Below are positions 37,454 to 46,820 of a stretch of 64,000 nt of DNA, piece by piece (the stretch's first letter is position 1; each line of letters opens with the position of its first letter). The DNA is from Ignatzschineria sp. F8392. GTDB lineage: Bacteria; Pseudomonadota; Gammaproteobacteria; Cardiobacteriales; Wohlfahrtiimonadaceae. The notes below the pieces were generated by a model that saw nothing but the letters and a program-made list of their open reading frames with translations, was not told the DNA's origin and searched no databases. A program made the translations under genes and the position numbers. Where the stretch lies: NCBI RefSeq assembly GCF_002252045.1, contig NZ_NEFF01000005.1:124001-188000 (forward strand). The letters run 5' to 3'.

Positions 37454-38413
37454 TTATTCCATTGAGAAGAGTGTACTCACTGATTCTTCTTCATGAATGC
37501 GACTGATTGTATTAGCAATCACATCAGCAATTGAGAGAACTCGAATCTTATTACATCTTCTTGCTTCTTCACGGAGGGGTATTGTATCAGTTACAATCAT
37601 TTCGTCAAGCCCTGAACCCTCAATATTTTCAATTGCTTTTCCAGAGAAGATCGGATGCGTACAATATGCTCTAACAGTCTTCGCACCACGAGATTTTAAA
37701 ACTTTCGCAGCTGACGCTAATGTACCCGCTGTATCAACAATATCATCAACAATGATACAGTTACGACCCTCAACCTCACCAATAATGTTCATTACTTCAG
37801 CAACATTCGGCGCTGGACGACGTTTATCAATAATCACTAAATCTGCACCTGGAATCTGTTTTGCAACAGAACGAGCACGAAGTACGCCACCGACATCAGG
37901 AGAGACGACAGTGATATCTTCAGCACCCTGAGCAATGATATCATTTTGGATAACTGATGATGCATAGATATTATCCACAGGAATTTCGAAGAACCCTTGA
38001 ATTTGATCAGCATGGAGATCGATAGTCAATACACGATCACAACCTACACTTGTAATCATATTTGCAACAACTTTTGCAGAGATAGGTACACGAGCTGAAC
38101 GAGGACGACGATCCTGTCTTGAGTAGCCATAGTAAGGAATGACTGCTGTAATTCTACCTGCTGACGCTCTACGAAGCGCATCACATGCTACCAGAAGTTC
38201 CATTAAGTTATCATTAGTTGGATAACAAGTTGGCTGAATAAAAAAGACATCTTTACCACGAACATTTTCATTGATAGAGATCATCACTTCCCCATCTGAG
38301 AAGCGCCCTACTGTCGCATCTCCTAATTCAAGCCCTAAATGTTCAACTACCTTTTTAGCTAACTCTGGATTGGCGTTGCCGGTAAACACCATCATCTGGT
38401 CTTTGCTACTCAT
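37454..38413 (-). CDS. prs: Ribose-phosphate pyrophosphokinase
   Basis: Makes PRPP from ribose 5-phosphate and ATP for nucleotides, His, Trp and NAD. 319 aa. Class I signatures: [23 protein letters not shown] (about 38-60), [10 protein letters not shown] (about 95-104) with catalytic residues, [14 protein letters not shown] (about 128-141), [15 protein letters not shown] and the PRPP loop [14 protein letters not shown] (about 217-230). It is flanked on both sides by tRNA-Gln genes on the same strand. In E. coli the neighbourhood is also ispE-prs, but here lolB-ispE are divergent from prs. Confidence 0.98.
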   Translation of the reverse strand: MSSKDQMMVFTGNANPELAKKVVEHLGLELGDATVGRFSDGEVMISINENVRGKDVFFIQPTCYPTNDNLMELLVACDALRRASAGRITAVIPYYGYSRQDRRPRSARVPISAKVVANMITSVGCDRVLTIDLHADQIQGFFEIPVDNIYASSVIQNDIIAQGAEDITVVSPDVGGVLRARSVAKQIPGADLVIIDKRRPAPNVAEVMNIIGEVEGRNCIIVDDIVDTAGTLASAAKVLKSRGAKTVRAYCTHPIFSGKAIENIEGSGLDEMIVTDTIPLREEARRCNKIRVLSIADVIANTISRIHEEESVSTLFSME

Positions 38414-38463
38414 TACAAAGAATCCTCTATCAATAAAGAAAATTTTCGAAAATTAAAATAGAA

Positions 38464-38533
38464 AAAAGGTATTGCAACTATTTGTAATTTACCTCTTGAC
38501 ATAATCAACTCAATTACAGTGCAATACCTTTCA
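38464..38533 (-). terminator. Long-loop terminator after tRNA-Gln copy 2
   Basis: AAAGGTATTGCA and TGCAATACCTTT pair at the ends, with an inner TGTAATT/AATTACA stem. On the minus strand it is followed by TTTTTCTATT. It separates the upstream tRNA-Gln from prs, although part may serve as the prs leader. Confidence 0.7.
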
Positions 38534-38538
38534 TAATA

Positions 38539-38613
38539 TGGCTGGGCTACCAGGATTCGAACCTGGGGATGGCGGGATCAAAACCCGCTGCCTTACCGCT
38601 TGGCTATAGCCCA
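38539..38613 (-). tRNA. tRNA-Gln (UUG), copy 2
   Basis: 75 bases including CCA, identical to copy 1 except for one base at the start of the T-arm (GGGG against GGGA in the plus reading). Same anticodon, TTG. It has its own promoter upstream and a terminator downstream. Confidence 0.97.
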
Positions 38614-38627
38614 TCAGAAGAACAACT

Positions 38628-38655
38628 ATTATAAACATTTATATTTTGAAGTCTA
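38628..38655 (-). promoter_or_regulatory. Promoter for tRNA-Gln copy 2
   Basis: Minus strand: TAGACT (38650-38655), 16 bases, TATAAT (38628-38633). A perfect -10, 15 bases before the tRNA 5' end at 38613. Confidence 0.65.
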
Positions 38656-38799
38656 GTTTTATTTATGTCTCATTTTCGACCAACTTAACTTCTGTTTATA
38701 AGTCGCTTCAAAGTGTAGAATGTCATTCTCTATTTAAGAGATTTCTTTCTGCGCTGTGTAACGACGGAAACAATTCTATCAAACTTTTTTTAAAAAACC

Positions 38800-39357
38800 A
38801 TGAAAAGATCAAAAATTATCCCTTTTATTTTTTTCACTTTAGCAGTCACCGCCTGTACAACCCCTAATTATGAGTCATTAGAGGAATCTGACTACTATAA
38901 AGTTTTTGGCAGAACCGCAATCAAGCATCCGACACAGAGCGGCCAGGTTAGCTTTGCCATTGAAAAAGCCAAAAATGATGCTATCAATATCATTATTCAG
39001 GGGCCATTTGCTCAAGGTCGGGCTGATATTCAGATCAACGATCACGAATCAACGATCACAATCGATGAACAAACCTTTAAAGATCGTGGACCTGATCAGC
39101 TATTTTATAACTTAACAGGAATTGAATGGCCCGTTTCCGGAACGCAAAACTGGATTAAAGGAAAGCCTTACCATCCTACAACCTCCGTTACTTATGATAA
39201 AAATGGAAAAGTGGAGCGTTTTAATGAAGATGGCTGGAGCATTAGCTACCAAGAGTGGACCACTAAGAGCGGTTTAGAGCTTCCTTTAAAAATGACGATC
39301 ACTCGAGGTGATGATATTCGCTTACGTTTTCTTATTGATAACTGGATTATTCGATAA
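38800..39357 (+). CDS. lolB: Outer membrane lipoprotein insertion protein LolB
   Basis: Outer-membrane receptor that takes lipoproteins from LolA and inserts them. 185 aa. Signal peptide with a lipobox VTAC (Cys19). The mature part is a LolA/LolB-type beta fold: the family's YYKVFGRTAIKHPTQSGQVSFAIEK strand set, IDEQTF, GIEWPVSGTQNWIKGKP, and a C-terminal LPLKMTITRGDDIRLRFLIDNW typical of LolB. It overlaps ispE by one base (TAATG), so the two are translationally coupled. The lolB-ispE pairing is standard in gammaproteobacteria. There is no strong ribosome site: the ATG is preceded by TTTTTTTAAAAAACC. Confidence 0.93.
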   Translation: MKRSKIIPFIFFTLAVTACTTPNYESLEESDYYKVFGRTAIKHPTQSGQVSFAIEKAKNDAINIIIQGPFAQGRADIQINDHESTITIDEQTFKDRGPDQLFYNLTGIEWPVSGTQNWIKGKPYHPTTSVTYDKNGKVERFNEDGWSISYQEWTTKSGLELPLKMTITRGDDIRLRFLIDNWIIR

Positions 39358-40223
39358 TGCACTACTACCCTTCTCCGGCCAAAATTAACCGGATGCTTCG
39401 CGTTATTCGTCGCGAAGCTAATGGTTACCACTATTTACAGACTATCTTTCAATTTACCGACCTCCATGATGAGATCGGCTATCAAATAACCGAGCAGCCT
39501 GAGATCACCTTTCTCTATTCACACTCGAGCTTTCCCAAAGAGGAAGATCTAATCTATCGCGCAATTATGGCACTCAAGAAAGCAACTCACTGTCAAAAAG
39601 GAGTCGTTGTTGATCTGATCAAGAATCTCCCGATGGGTGCCGGCATCGGCGGAGGAAGCTCCAATGCTGCAACAACACTCATTGTCTTAAACAGACTCTG
39701 GGAGCTTAACCTCTCAATGGCAAAATTGATTGAGATTGGGAGTCAGTTAGGGGCAGATGTGCCTATCTTTATCTATGGAAAAAGCGCATGGGGAGAGGGA
39801 ATAGGTGAAAAACTAACTCCGCTCTCACTACCTGAAGAGCATTTTTTAATGATCAATCCCGGCATACACATCAGTACAAAAGTGATCTTTGAAAGCCCTT
39901 TTCTCCCTAGAGATTCAACACTTATGAGTGAGTATTACTTCGATCAATCTCGCGCAATTAATGATTGCTTGCCGGCAATATATCACCATTATCCCAAAAT
40001 GGAGCAAATCGTTGAGCAACTAACAGCTCTCGATCTTGACCCTTATATTACCGGAACCGGGTCATGCCTCTATATTAAAGCGCCAATGGGTGGTGAAGCG
40101 GACACAGAAAAGTATCAGAAACTTAAAGAACTTGCCACTCAATCTGCATGGCAACTACTTCCCTTCCAAAGCCGCAATCTCTCTCCACTTTATAGTGTTG
40201 CGCCGCAACTCATGCCTGATTAG
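39357..40223 (+). CDS. ispE: 4-(cytidine 5'-diphospho)-2-C-methyl-D-erythritol kinase
   Basis: GHMP kinase of the MEP isoprenoid pathway. 288 aa. ATG overlaps the lolB stop. Motif 1: YPSPAKINRMLRVIRREANGYHYLQTIFQF, in part the substrate-binding PAKIN/GYH (about 4-24). The ATP loop is NLPMGAGIGGGSSNAATTLI (about 89-108), and motif 3 is YITGTGSCLYIKA (about 226-238). Family members usually read LNLFL after PAK.N, and here NRMLR replaces it, a mild deviation. It ends 46 bases before a convergent radical SAM gene, with no strong terminator between. elbB at the other end of the window has also been tied to isoprenoids. Confidence 0.95.
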   Translation: MHYYPSPAKINRMLRVIRREANGYHYLQTIFQFTDLHDEIGYQITEQPEITFLYSHSSFPKEEDLIYRAIMALKKATHCQKGVVVDLIKNLPMGAGIGGGSSNAATTLIVLNRLWELNLSMAKLIEIGSQLGADVPIFIYGKSAWGEGIGEKLTPLSLPEEHFLMINPGIHISTKVIFESPFLPRDSTLMSEYYFDQSRAINDCLPAIYHHYPKMEQIVEQLTALDLDPYITGTGSCLYIKAPMGGEADTEKYQKLKELATQSAWQLLPFQSRNLSPLYSVAPQLMPD

Positions 40224-40269
40224 TGATCACAGTCGCTAGGACTCTTTAAACTCTCTTTAGGCACATACT

Positions 40270-41820
40270 TTAGACTCTATGTTGCCGTTGTCGTTGAGGC
40301 AATGCTTCATGGAGTCGCTCATCTTTACCTGCTTTTCGATCTCTTTCAAAGAGTAACTCATCAGGTCTTTCACCGAGATACTTCGGCCATCCTTTAATTC
40401 CTGTGCGTAAAAAGTCCTGCCGCATCACTTCTCGAACCCTCTCAACGCTATATCCTCTCTCATCCACTAGATAGAGATAGATCGCTTTAAAGAGTCGATC
40501 TAAAGCAATAGCATATGCTCGACCGAAGCTTTGATAGAGTGCGCGAGCTAACGCCCTAAACTCCTCAAAAGGCTTATCAGCAAGAATAAGCGGTAACGTT
40601 TCACGATAACGGCCTGAGTTTGCGATAAGATCCCAAAACTTCGCAAATCGCTCCATCTCCATCACCTCTGGAAATGGTAATTCACGATTTTGTAAGATTG
40701 AATAAGGGGGCTCTTGACTAAATCGATATTGAAACTCATTGGTATGGCGAATAATAGGCACACCTTTGAGACGCTTTAAAATCCCCACCTGGATCTCTTG
40801 GGGCTCCCACGACCAAAGCTCATTAAAACCTACTGCAAAGCTCTCTAGATCCTCATCTGGCAGACCGACAATCAGATCCACGTGAAGATGTACATCTGTA
40901 TTTTTAGAAAGCCAAGAGATATTCTCTTTTGCCACCGGTAGATTTGTGCGTCGAGAGATAAGATGTTGTGTTGTACTATTGAGCGTCTGAATTCCGATCT
41001 CAAACTGCAATGAGCCATCTGGGAACTCTAAAATCTTCTCCTTCAGCTCATCTGAGAGATAATCAGGAACTAACTCAAAGTGAAGAAAGAGCGGCTCATC
41101 TGGATTCTCGGCAATTTTTTGTAGAAAAAAATCTAAAATTGCAAGCGTGAAATCTTTCTTTAAGTTAAAAGTTCGATCAACAAACTTATATTGTCGTAAT
41201 CCTCGATGGTAAAGATCATCCATCGCCGCTAAAAAGGGCTCTAGAGGAAAACGCCACGCCGTCTTATCAAGACTTGAGAGACAAAATTCACACTTAAAGG
41301 GACATCCTCGAGAAGCCTCTATATAGACCGTTCGATGTTTAATATCCTCTTCTGTATAGAGGTAATAGGGTAGTTTGATCTCCGAGAGAGGCGGCTCAAT
41401 CCCCTTAACCACCTTACTTTCCCAAGGTTTTCCTTCAATCAGCAGAGATTTTGCTAACTGATAAAAACTGACATCCCCCCAACCGGTAATAAGGTAATCG
41501 ATAAGAGGAAAGATCTCGATTTCTTCATACTCATAGGAGACTTCAGGTCCGCCGATCGTAATAATCAACTCCGGCATTAAGGCGCGAAGATCTCGAATAA
41601 GAAGCGTCGTCTCCCTAAAATTCCAAATATAAATTCCAAAAGAGACTATTTTAGGTTGGCGATGATAGATCTCTTCTAACATCGCTTCCCTATTCTGCTG
41701 AATCGTAAATTCAAGGATCTCTGCCCGCTCTTCTAACTCATAAAGATTCGCCTTTAAGTAACGAAGACCCAGTGATGCATGAGAATAACGCGCATTTAAT
41801 GTAATTAATAAAATATCCAT
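40270..41820 (-). CDS. B12-binding-domain radical SAM protein (DUF4080)
   Basis: Predicted cobalamin-dependent radical SAM enzyme, 516 aa, substrate unknown. N-terminal B12-binding-like fold (about 1-130: LLITLNARYSHASLGLRYLKANL, VSFGIYIWNF, IGGPEVSYE). Radical SAM core with the cluster motif ASRGCPFKCEFCLSS (CxxxCxxC, about 172-186), then barrel strands up to about 370. The C-terminal DUF4080 region (about 390-516) is family-specific, ending in basic KAGKDERLHEALPQRQRQHRV. It stands alone on the minus strand. Four degenerate 12-13-mers lie about 60-110 bases upstream of the start. Family members are assigned to no proven reaction. Confidence 0.93.
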   Translation of the reverse strand: MDILLITLNARYSHASLGLRYLKANLYELEERAEILEFTIQQNREAMLEEIYHRQPKIVSFGIYIWNFRETTLLIRDLRALMPELIITIGGPEVSYEYEEIEIFPLIDYLITGWGDVSFYQLAKSLLIEGKPWESKVVKGIEPPLSEIKLPYYLYTEEDIKHRTVYIEASRGCPFKCEFCLSSLDKTAWRFPLEPFLAAMDDLYHRGLRQYKFVDRTFNLKKDFTLAILDFFLQKIAENPDEPLFLHFELVPDYLSDELKEKILEFPDGSLQFEIGIQTLNSTTQHLISRRTNLPVAKENISWLSKNTDVHLHVDLIVGLPDEDLESFAVGFNELWSWEPQEIQVGILKRLKGVPIIRHTNEFQYRFSQEPPYSILQNRELPFPEVMEMERFAKFWDLIANSGRYRETLPLILADKPFEEFRALARALYQSFGRAYAIALDRLFKAIYLYLVDERGYSVERVREVMRQDFLRTGIKGWPKYLGERPDELLFERDRKAGKDERLHEALPQRQRQHRV

Positions 41821-41880
41821 CTGTCCTTGTCGAGATTCTCTTTTTATTAGAATCCTTCTCTAAATACTCCTACGATTCGT

Positions 41881-41930
41881 GCTTCCAAATTACGCTTCAA
41901 ATGATGTTTCAAATGACGCTTCAAATGACG
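41881..41930. repeat. Four degenerate 12-13-mers between xpt and the radical SAM gene
   Basis: GCTTCCAAATTAC, GCTTCAAATGAT, GTTTCAAATGAC and GCTTCAAATGAC stand end to end, upstream of the radical SAM start and just past the xpt stop at 41939. Confidence 0.8.
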
Positions 41931-41938
41931 CATAGAAA

Positions 41939-42511
41939 CTACTCTTCAATAAATGAAACCTGTCCACCGGCAAGAGAAGCAACACGCGCGAGAGATTGAA
42001 CATTAATCCCCTCTTTTTCTAACCTTGCACGTCCTTCTTGGAAGCTCTTCTCAATAATAAAGCCCATACCAGAAAGCGTTGCTCCAGCTTGATCAATTAA
42101 TGATTTAACGCCCAATGCCGCATTACCATTTGCCAAGAAGTCATCGATGAAGAGAACATTATCCTCTTTAGAGAGATACTCTTCGCTCACACAAACATTG
42201 TAGGTGCGATCCTTGGTAAAAGAGTAGACTGTCGAGAGATACATCTTCTCCATTGTTTTTGGAGTTTTCTTCTTCACAAATACAACAGGAAGCTCAAGTA
42301 GATAGCCTAACATAATCGCTGGTGCAATACCGCTTGCCTCAATCGTAATAATCTTATTAATCGGAAGCGTTGCAAAACGGCGAACAAACTCTACCGCAAT
42401 TGATTTCATCAAGATTGGATCCATTTGATGGTTAATAAAGCTATCAACCTTCAAGGTTCCATCATCAAATGCCAAACCATCTTGGATAATTCTTTCGTGA
42501 AGCAGTTTCAT
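41939..42511 (-). CDS. xpt: Xanthine phosphoribosyltransferase
   Basis: Salvages xanthine to XMP with PRPP. 190 aa, Bacillus Xpt size; E. coli Gpt is shorter and differs. N-terminal [32 protein letters not shown] (about 1-32, family start), purine-binding [25 protein letters not shown] (about 58-82) and PRPP loop [14 protein letters not shown] (about 122-135). Its ribosome site is AAAGGTATTT before ATG. No purine riboswitch consensus was recognised in the 540-base upstream region, unlike many Gram-positive xpt genes. Confidence 0.94.
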   Translation of the reverse strand: MKLLHERIIQDGLAFDDGTLKVDSFINHQMDPILMKSIAVEFVRRFATLPINKIITIEASGIAPAIMLGYLLELPVVFVKKKTPKTMEKMYLSTVYSFTKDRTYNVCVSEEYLSKEDNVLFIDDFLANGNAALGVKSLIDQAGATLSGMGFIIEKSFQEGRARLEKEGINVQSLARVASLAGGQVSFIEE

Positions 42512-43051
42512 AAATACCTTTTGTTTCTAACAGAGCACCAGCGGTGAATAGATTAAATAATCCCCTCTCACTAAAATTCCATCCCCTGACAATGGCAATA
42601 TCACAATATCTAAAAACTGATTAGCTATCAGCCATCATCCAACACCGGTCTTATCAACTTGGAATCATCGATCTAATATTCGCCAATCTCATTGATCAAA
42701 ACAGGTGATTAGTCCATTCAGATTAAACCATTCAGTCATCATCATTGATCACATAATTGATCAATATACCCCATCAAAAAATGGATGAGAAAATATATTA
42801 ATATCGGAGAGTAATAGGAAAGAGAGATCAAAAAAATTTGTGCAATATTGTAGCCTAAATCGAGAAAAACTGCCCTACTTTATTCCCCATAGTAGATGTG
42901 ATCTACCTTAAAACCACAATACTTTACCGCTCAACTCCCCTCTTTAAAGTATAATGAGTCCTCTAAAAGCATCTAAAAAGATCTATCAACAAACATATCG
43001 ACCTTCCTTGATCGCTTTAACTTTAAAAAACTTTAAAAATTTTAAGAGCAT
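42512..43051. other. Divergent spacer between xpt and the FUSC gene
   Basis: 540 AT-rich bases with no gene. A TATAAT at 42950-42955 could be a -10 element for the FUSC gene, without a clear -35. AACTTTAAAA-type near-repeats (about 43018-43046) precede the FUSC ATG. No riboswitch or operator was recognised. Confidence 0.5.
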
Positions 43052-45058
43052 ATGATAAAAAAAGTAACAAACTTTCTTAAAGAAGCTATCGCCGTAAACA
43101 ATCGCCCCTGGCCATGGGAGCGAGCTATTGGGGCAGGAGTTGCGATGACTCTTCCGATCTTAATTGGAATCTGGTTAGATCAATTGCAATATGGACTGAT
43201 TGCCGGGCTAGGTGGGTTTACCTATCTTTATGCTTTTCCTATTCCTTATGCACAGCTCTCAAAGCGTCTCCTCTTTGTTGCCCTTACCATTGTTACCTGC
43301 TCTTTTCTAGGATCTCTGCTATCACCCTACCCTCTTGCCGTGGCTATCGTCATGGGTCTTATAGCCGGCGTTAGCCTCTTTATCTTCAATGCATTGCGCT
43401 TTATTGGTCCTTCTGCCATCTTTTTTGTCCTCATCTTTGCCCTGACGGCGGATATGTCAGAAACAGATTTTGCCGGCGATTTAACACGTGCAGGACTGGT
43501 CTCTTTAGGAGCGCTTCTCTCTTGGATTATCGCTATGAGCGGTTTTCTTCTCAATCCTCATCGCCCCGAAATTAGAGCTATTCGTAGAGCATATCAACAA
43601 TTAATAATGCTTAGCGAAAGTATTGGGGCTACTCAATTTCAAGAAGAAAAATATAAGACGATGGGCGTATTTAAAGAGAGCTTTGACACCTTAATTGCCG
43701 GTGAACTCCCTTGGCAACCCTCCGAAACATATCGTCGCCTCCTGCATCTTGCCATTGAAGGAAATGAGTACTTTTTAACAATCCTCAATAATTGCTCCGA
43801 TGATAATACAGCTATTGACCCCGAACTAGCGCTCTATCTGCAACGTTCCTTACAAAAAATCGAATCTGATATTGATCATCAATTTCTCAATAGAAAAAAT
43901 AGGGATATCCTTCTCCATAATCACTCTAAAAAGAATAATAGTAGTACTACCGCAGATATCGATACCCCGAAATTGCCAGCACTCTCTCCATCAATGGCGA
44001 TTATTACGCAACAGCTCAAAAAAATGGAGCAAGCCTTACATGCACCTCTTGCAGAATTGGAACCCGTTACATTAGAGAGCAAAACATCTGTTAAAGATCT
44101 CCTAGTGAATGCCTTCGATCGTAACTCGCTTGTCTTTTTAACGGCTATCCGTTTTAGTGTTATCACTACAATGGCTGCTCTTATCGCCTATAGCTTCGAC
44201 TTTACTCGCTCTTACTGGATACCACTCTCCTGTGTTGCTGTAATGTCTGGCGAATCGATGATCGCAACACTACATCGCGCCATTCAACGCTCAATTGGTA
44301 CTTTTATCGGAATTATCATTGCCAGCTCAATTCTCTACTTTAAACCTTCTGGCTATCCCATCGCACTCTTTATCCTCTTCTTTACAGCGACAATCGAGCT
44401 TTTCATTATCCGTAACTACGGTTTGGCAGTAATCTTTATTACCCCCAATGCCCTTCTCTTAGCCGAAACAATCACCGGCGGAGAATTTTCATTCTTCCAC
44501 TTCTCTAGCGCAAGAATGATCGATGTCGTTATCGGAAGTGCAATCGGTATTATCGGTGTTCTTCTAATGGGTAAACGATCTGCTTCAGTACGTATCCCAC
44601 GAATTTTAATGCGCACATTACGCAATCAATCTCAGATGATTCTTCTACTCTTCTCTCGAGAGAAAGCGAGTACCGAAAAGCAGATTCAAGCTCGACTAAT
44701 AAAGATGAAAACTAACTTAAATAATCTTATGGCACTCTATAATGCTGCTATCGGAGAGATTCCCAAAAAGAGAGAATTACTCGAGTACTACTGGCCTATT
44801 ATCTACTCGATGGAAAAGTTAGCCTTTCTTCTTGAGCGCGCCACAGAGAGATCATCACGCCCAATACTTAAGGAGCAAGATTTAGCCTCGCTCCTCTTTC
44901 TCTTTGAGACGCTAGCAAATGCTGCTCAATACTCAGAAGTAGAAGAGATTAAGCCAATTCCAAAAATTGAGGGCTTTGATAGTATTCAGCGCGAGATTAA
45001 TACGCTTCAGCAAGCTTTTGCTTATAAACAACCTCTAGAAAAATCGATAACTTCATAA
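43052..45058 (+). CDS. FUSC family inner membrane protein
   Basis: Predicted efflux-type protein of the FUSC/YccS/aromatic acid exporter group, 668 aa. Layout is the duplicated one of the family: about six TM segments near residues 25-175, a soluble helical region (about 180-355), a second block of about six TM segments (about 360-515), and a C-terminal helical cytoplasmic region. Conserved phrases: RPWPWERAIGAGVAMTLPILIG, LRFIGPSAIFFVLIFAL, and in the second half RSYWIPLSCVAVMSGESMIATLHRAIQRSIGTFIG. The substrate is unknown, and relatives export aromatic carboxylates. It is followed at 62 bases by an unknown gene, with a terminator between. Confidence 0.9.
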   Translation: MIKKVTNFLKEAIAVNNRPWPWERAIGAGVAMTLPILIGIWLDQLQYGLIAGLGGFTYLYAFPIPYAQLSKRLLFVALTIVTCSFLGSLLSPYPLAVAIVMGLIAGVSLFIFNALRFIGPSAIFFVLIFALTADMSETDFAGDLTRAGLVSLGALLSWIIAMSGFLLNPHRPEIRAIRRAYQQLIMLSESIGATQFQEEKYKTMGVFKESFDTLIAGELPWQPSETYRRLLHLAIEGNEYFLTILNNCSDDNTAIDPELALYLQRSLQKIESDIDHQFLNRKNRDILLHNHSKKNNSSTTADIDTPKLPALSPSMAIITQQLKKMEQALHAPLAELEPVTLESKTSVKDLLVNAFDRNSLVFLTAIRFSVITTMAALIAYSFDFTRSYWIPLSCVAVMSGESMIATLHRAIQRSIGTFIGIIIASSILYFKPSGYPIALFILFFTATIELFIIRNYGLAVIFITPNALLLAETITGGEFSFFHFSSARMIDVVIGSAIGIIGVLLMGKRSASVRIPRILMRTLRNQSQMILLLFSREKASTEKQIQARLIKMKTNLNNLMALYNAAIGEIPKKRELLEYYWPIIYSMEKLAFLLERATERSSRPILKEQDLASLLFLFETLANAAQYSEVEEIKPIPKIEGFDSIQREINTLQQAFAYKQPLEKSITS

Positions 45059-45069
45059 CACTACTCACT

Positions 45070-45100
45070 CAAGGGAGTGTCGAGGAAAGCACTCCTTTTT
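45070..45100 (+). terminator. Rho-independent terminator after the FUSC gene
   Basis: GGAGTG (45074-45079) pairs with CACTCC (45090-45095) and TTTTT follows. The short stem and its closeness to the next start (20 bases) suggest partial attenuation. Confidence 0.75.
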
Positions 45101-45119
45101 ATCAACCAACAAGGATATT

Positions 45120-45611
45120 ATGCAAAACACCTCTTTTCAGCCGCTTCTCTCTTATCTTATTCGCAGTAAAATGATGGCTGATAAATTAACTGAGAGATTC
45201 ACTGAGAGCAGTCGCTCAACCGAACAGCTAACAGAAATGATTACAACTCTTCTTAACGAGCAATTTCAAAACCTCAATCAAGAGCATCGAGCAAGCTATT
45301 TAGATCACACGATTACAATAGAGGAGTTTTCAGAAGAACAAGAGATTAAAATACCCTACCAAATCTCCCTTATTGATTATCCTAGCGAAATGAAAGATGT
45401 AGCCAAATACCAGAAAGCAGAACACTCGCTACTACTATTTCTCGCAGATCAAGAATCGAAAGAGATGCTCGATGAATACCTACAAACGCTCGATCAATAT
45501 GGCGCCCTACTCAAACCTCATACAATTCCTCTTAAAGAGGGAGCAATGATATTTCAACTTATTGAAAAATATTATGACTTTGGGATAGGAACATATAATG
45601 ATTATCGGTAG
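45120..45611 (+). CDS. Hypothetical protein, 163 aa
   Basis: Not recognised. Soluble-looking and acidic, with helical character: no signal peptide and no membrane segment. Regions: a polar N-terminal helix (residues about 10-60, LTERFTESSRSTEQLTEMITTLLNEQF), a beta-like stretch (ITIEEFSEEQEIKIPYQISLIDYPS, about 66-90) and an amphipathic helical C-terminus (SLLLFLADQESKEMLDEYLQTLDQYGALL). The ribosome site AAGGATATT before the ATG is good. It sits after the FUSC gene and may be read through its terminator. Confidence 0.65.
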   Translation: MQNTSFQPLLSYLIRSKMMADKLTERFTESSRSTEQLTEMITTLLNEQFQNLNQEHRASYLDHTITIEEFSEEQEIKIPYQISLIDYPSEMKDVAKYQKAEHSLLLFLADQESKEMLDEYLQTLDQYGALLKPHTIPLKEGAMIFQLIEKYYDFGIGTYNDYR

Positions 45612-45696
45612 GTTGTTATCCACTTAAATTTAGCCATTGAAATTTAACCATTAAAGATACTAAAAAATAATTGAGTTGCATGCATATCTCGTCCAT

Positions 45697-45731
45697 AAAA
45701 AACACCCCAAAAGCTTTCATAACCTTTGGGG
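45697..45731 (-). terminator. Rho-independent terminator after the fimbrial-type gene
   Basis: CCCCAAA (45705-45711) and TTTGGGG (45725-45731) form the stem, with CTTT and AACC in the loop. On the minus strand GTGTTTTTTATG follows. It stands between convergent genes. Confidence 0.8.
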
Positions 45732-45767
45732 CGTTCAAAATCAAGACCTACCACACAAAACTCTTAG

Positions 45768-46820
45768 TTAATAATATTCCATCGTATAAATAATAACGCT
45801 AGAAAAATCACCAGACTTTATAGGACCTTTACTTGGAGATTGTTGAATTTCTGCATTAAACTTCATGTTTAGAGGCTGACTATTATAACCTGATATAGTG
45901 CCGTCTCCACTTGCTTGCCCAAATTTAACTTCTCGATTCTTTTCATCTTTCAGTTTTAAAACTAATCCATTTTGTAAATCCACCATCGTATCGCTATAGA
46001 GAGTGCCTGAATTAAATACAACTCTAGGCATTATAGGCGCTTTACAATTGTTATTCGTTTTTACAACATTAATAGCAAATGGTTCTCGATAAATCTTACC
46101 GGCCTCCACCTCACTTTTACTAATGCTACCAAAATTTACCGCAGGTCTATCAACAGTAGCTTTAAAAGCGCCCCGTAAACAAACGTTCTCTCGCATAGAC
46201 TGTAACAGAAGAGTGACGGTTAATCTTATCGAATTAGCTATGCTATCTTCATCACTCAAAGAAAAAATAATCCCCCCCGTTTCATACTCTTTTCCATTAC
46301 CTGAAATAGCCGAATAGAGCATTAATGCAGGTATATGAGCTTGAATACGAAAACTCTGATCACCATAAAAAGTTGTACTACCTGCATGGCTTGTATGCCT
46401 TGTAAAGAAATTTGAAACTGACTGAACCGTTTTATTTTCACGAAGCGGGGTGATTGTTGTTGTGATCGTTCCTTCAACACGTGAGGGCTTTAAATCCCGG
46501 AGAATAGTTTCCGTCAATTGCGTAAAAGTAGCATTATACCCCGTAGCGCTATCCATAGGGAAAAAAGTGATAGTTGCGACTTTACTGCAATAAGCCGTTG
46601 CCTCAAGAGTAAAACTAATAGGAAGTGCATTTTGATCAAAACTGATAACATTATCCATAGAATTTGGCAAGTGAGATGATTGCCCAAACATATTTGTACG
46701 AAGACTGGTAATTTTACAAGCCGAAAATGCAGGAGTAGAAACTAAAAGCAATAACCCAAGCAACAGGCCTACCTTTCTAAAAAGGTCTTTAATTTTTTGA
46801 TTGAAAAAAATTTTTTTCAT
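45768..46820 (-). CDS. Fimbrial-type (pilin-like) secreted protein
   Basis: 350 aa from ATG 46820, which opens with MKKIFFNQKI and a hydrophobic signal (VGLLLGLLLLVSTPAFSA, about 17-34); the longer start at 46850 adds 10 residues without support. The C-terminal third resembles chaperone-usher pilins: paired cysteines (NVCLRGAF...NNNCKAPI), AVNFGSISKSEVEAG, FNAEIQQSPSKGPIKSGDFSS and a final strand ending MEYY. The N-terminal 200 residues could be a lectin-like or adhesin domain. No usher or periplasmic chaperone gene lies nearby, and it has its own terminator, so it is an orphan here. The start codons contain A7 and T7 runs. Confidence 0.7.
   Translation of the reverse strand: MKKIFFNQKIKDLFRKVGLLLGLLLLVSTPAFSACKITSLRTNMFGQSSHLPNSMDNVISFDQNALPISFTLEATAYCSKVATITFFPMDSATGYNATFTQLTETILRDLKPSRVEGTITTTITPLRENKTVQSVSNFFTRHTSHAGSTTFYGDQSFRIQAHIPALMLYSAISGNGKEYETGGIIFSLSDEDSIANSIRLTVTLLLQSMRENVCLRGAFKATVDRPAVNFGSISKSEVEAGKIYREPFAINVVKTNNNCKAPIMPRVVFNSGTLYSDTMVDLQNGLVLKLKDEKNREVKFGQASGDGTISGYNSQPLNMKFNAEIQQSPSKGPIKSGDFSSVIIYTMEYY

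Noticed and set aside
37971-37979. DnaA-box-like TTATCCACA inside prs
   Set aside because: A single site within coding sequence. There is no cluster, no AT-rich unwinding element and no dnaA nearby, so it is not an origin.
42512-42800. Search for a purine riboswitch before xpt
   Set aside because: No conserved purine-riboswitch core was found in the minus-strand leader.
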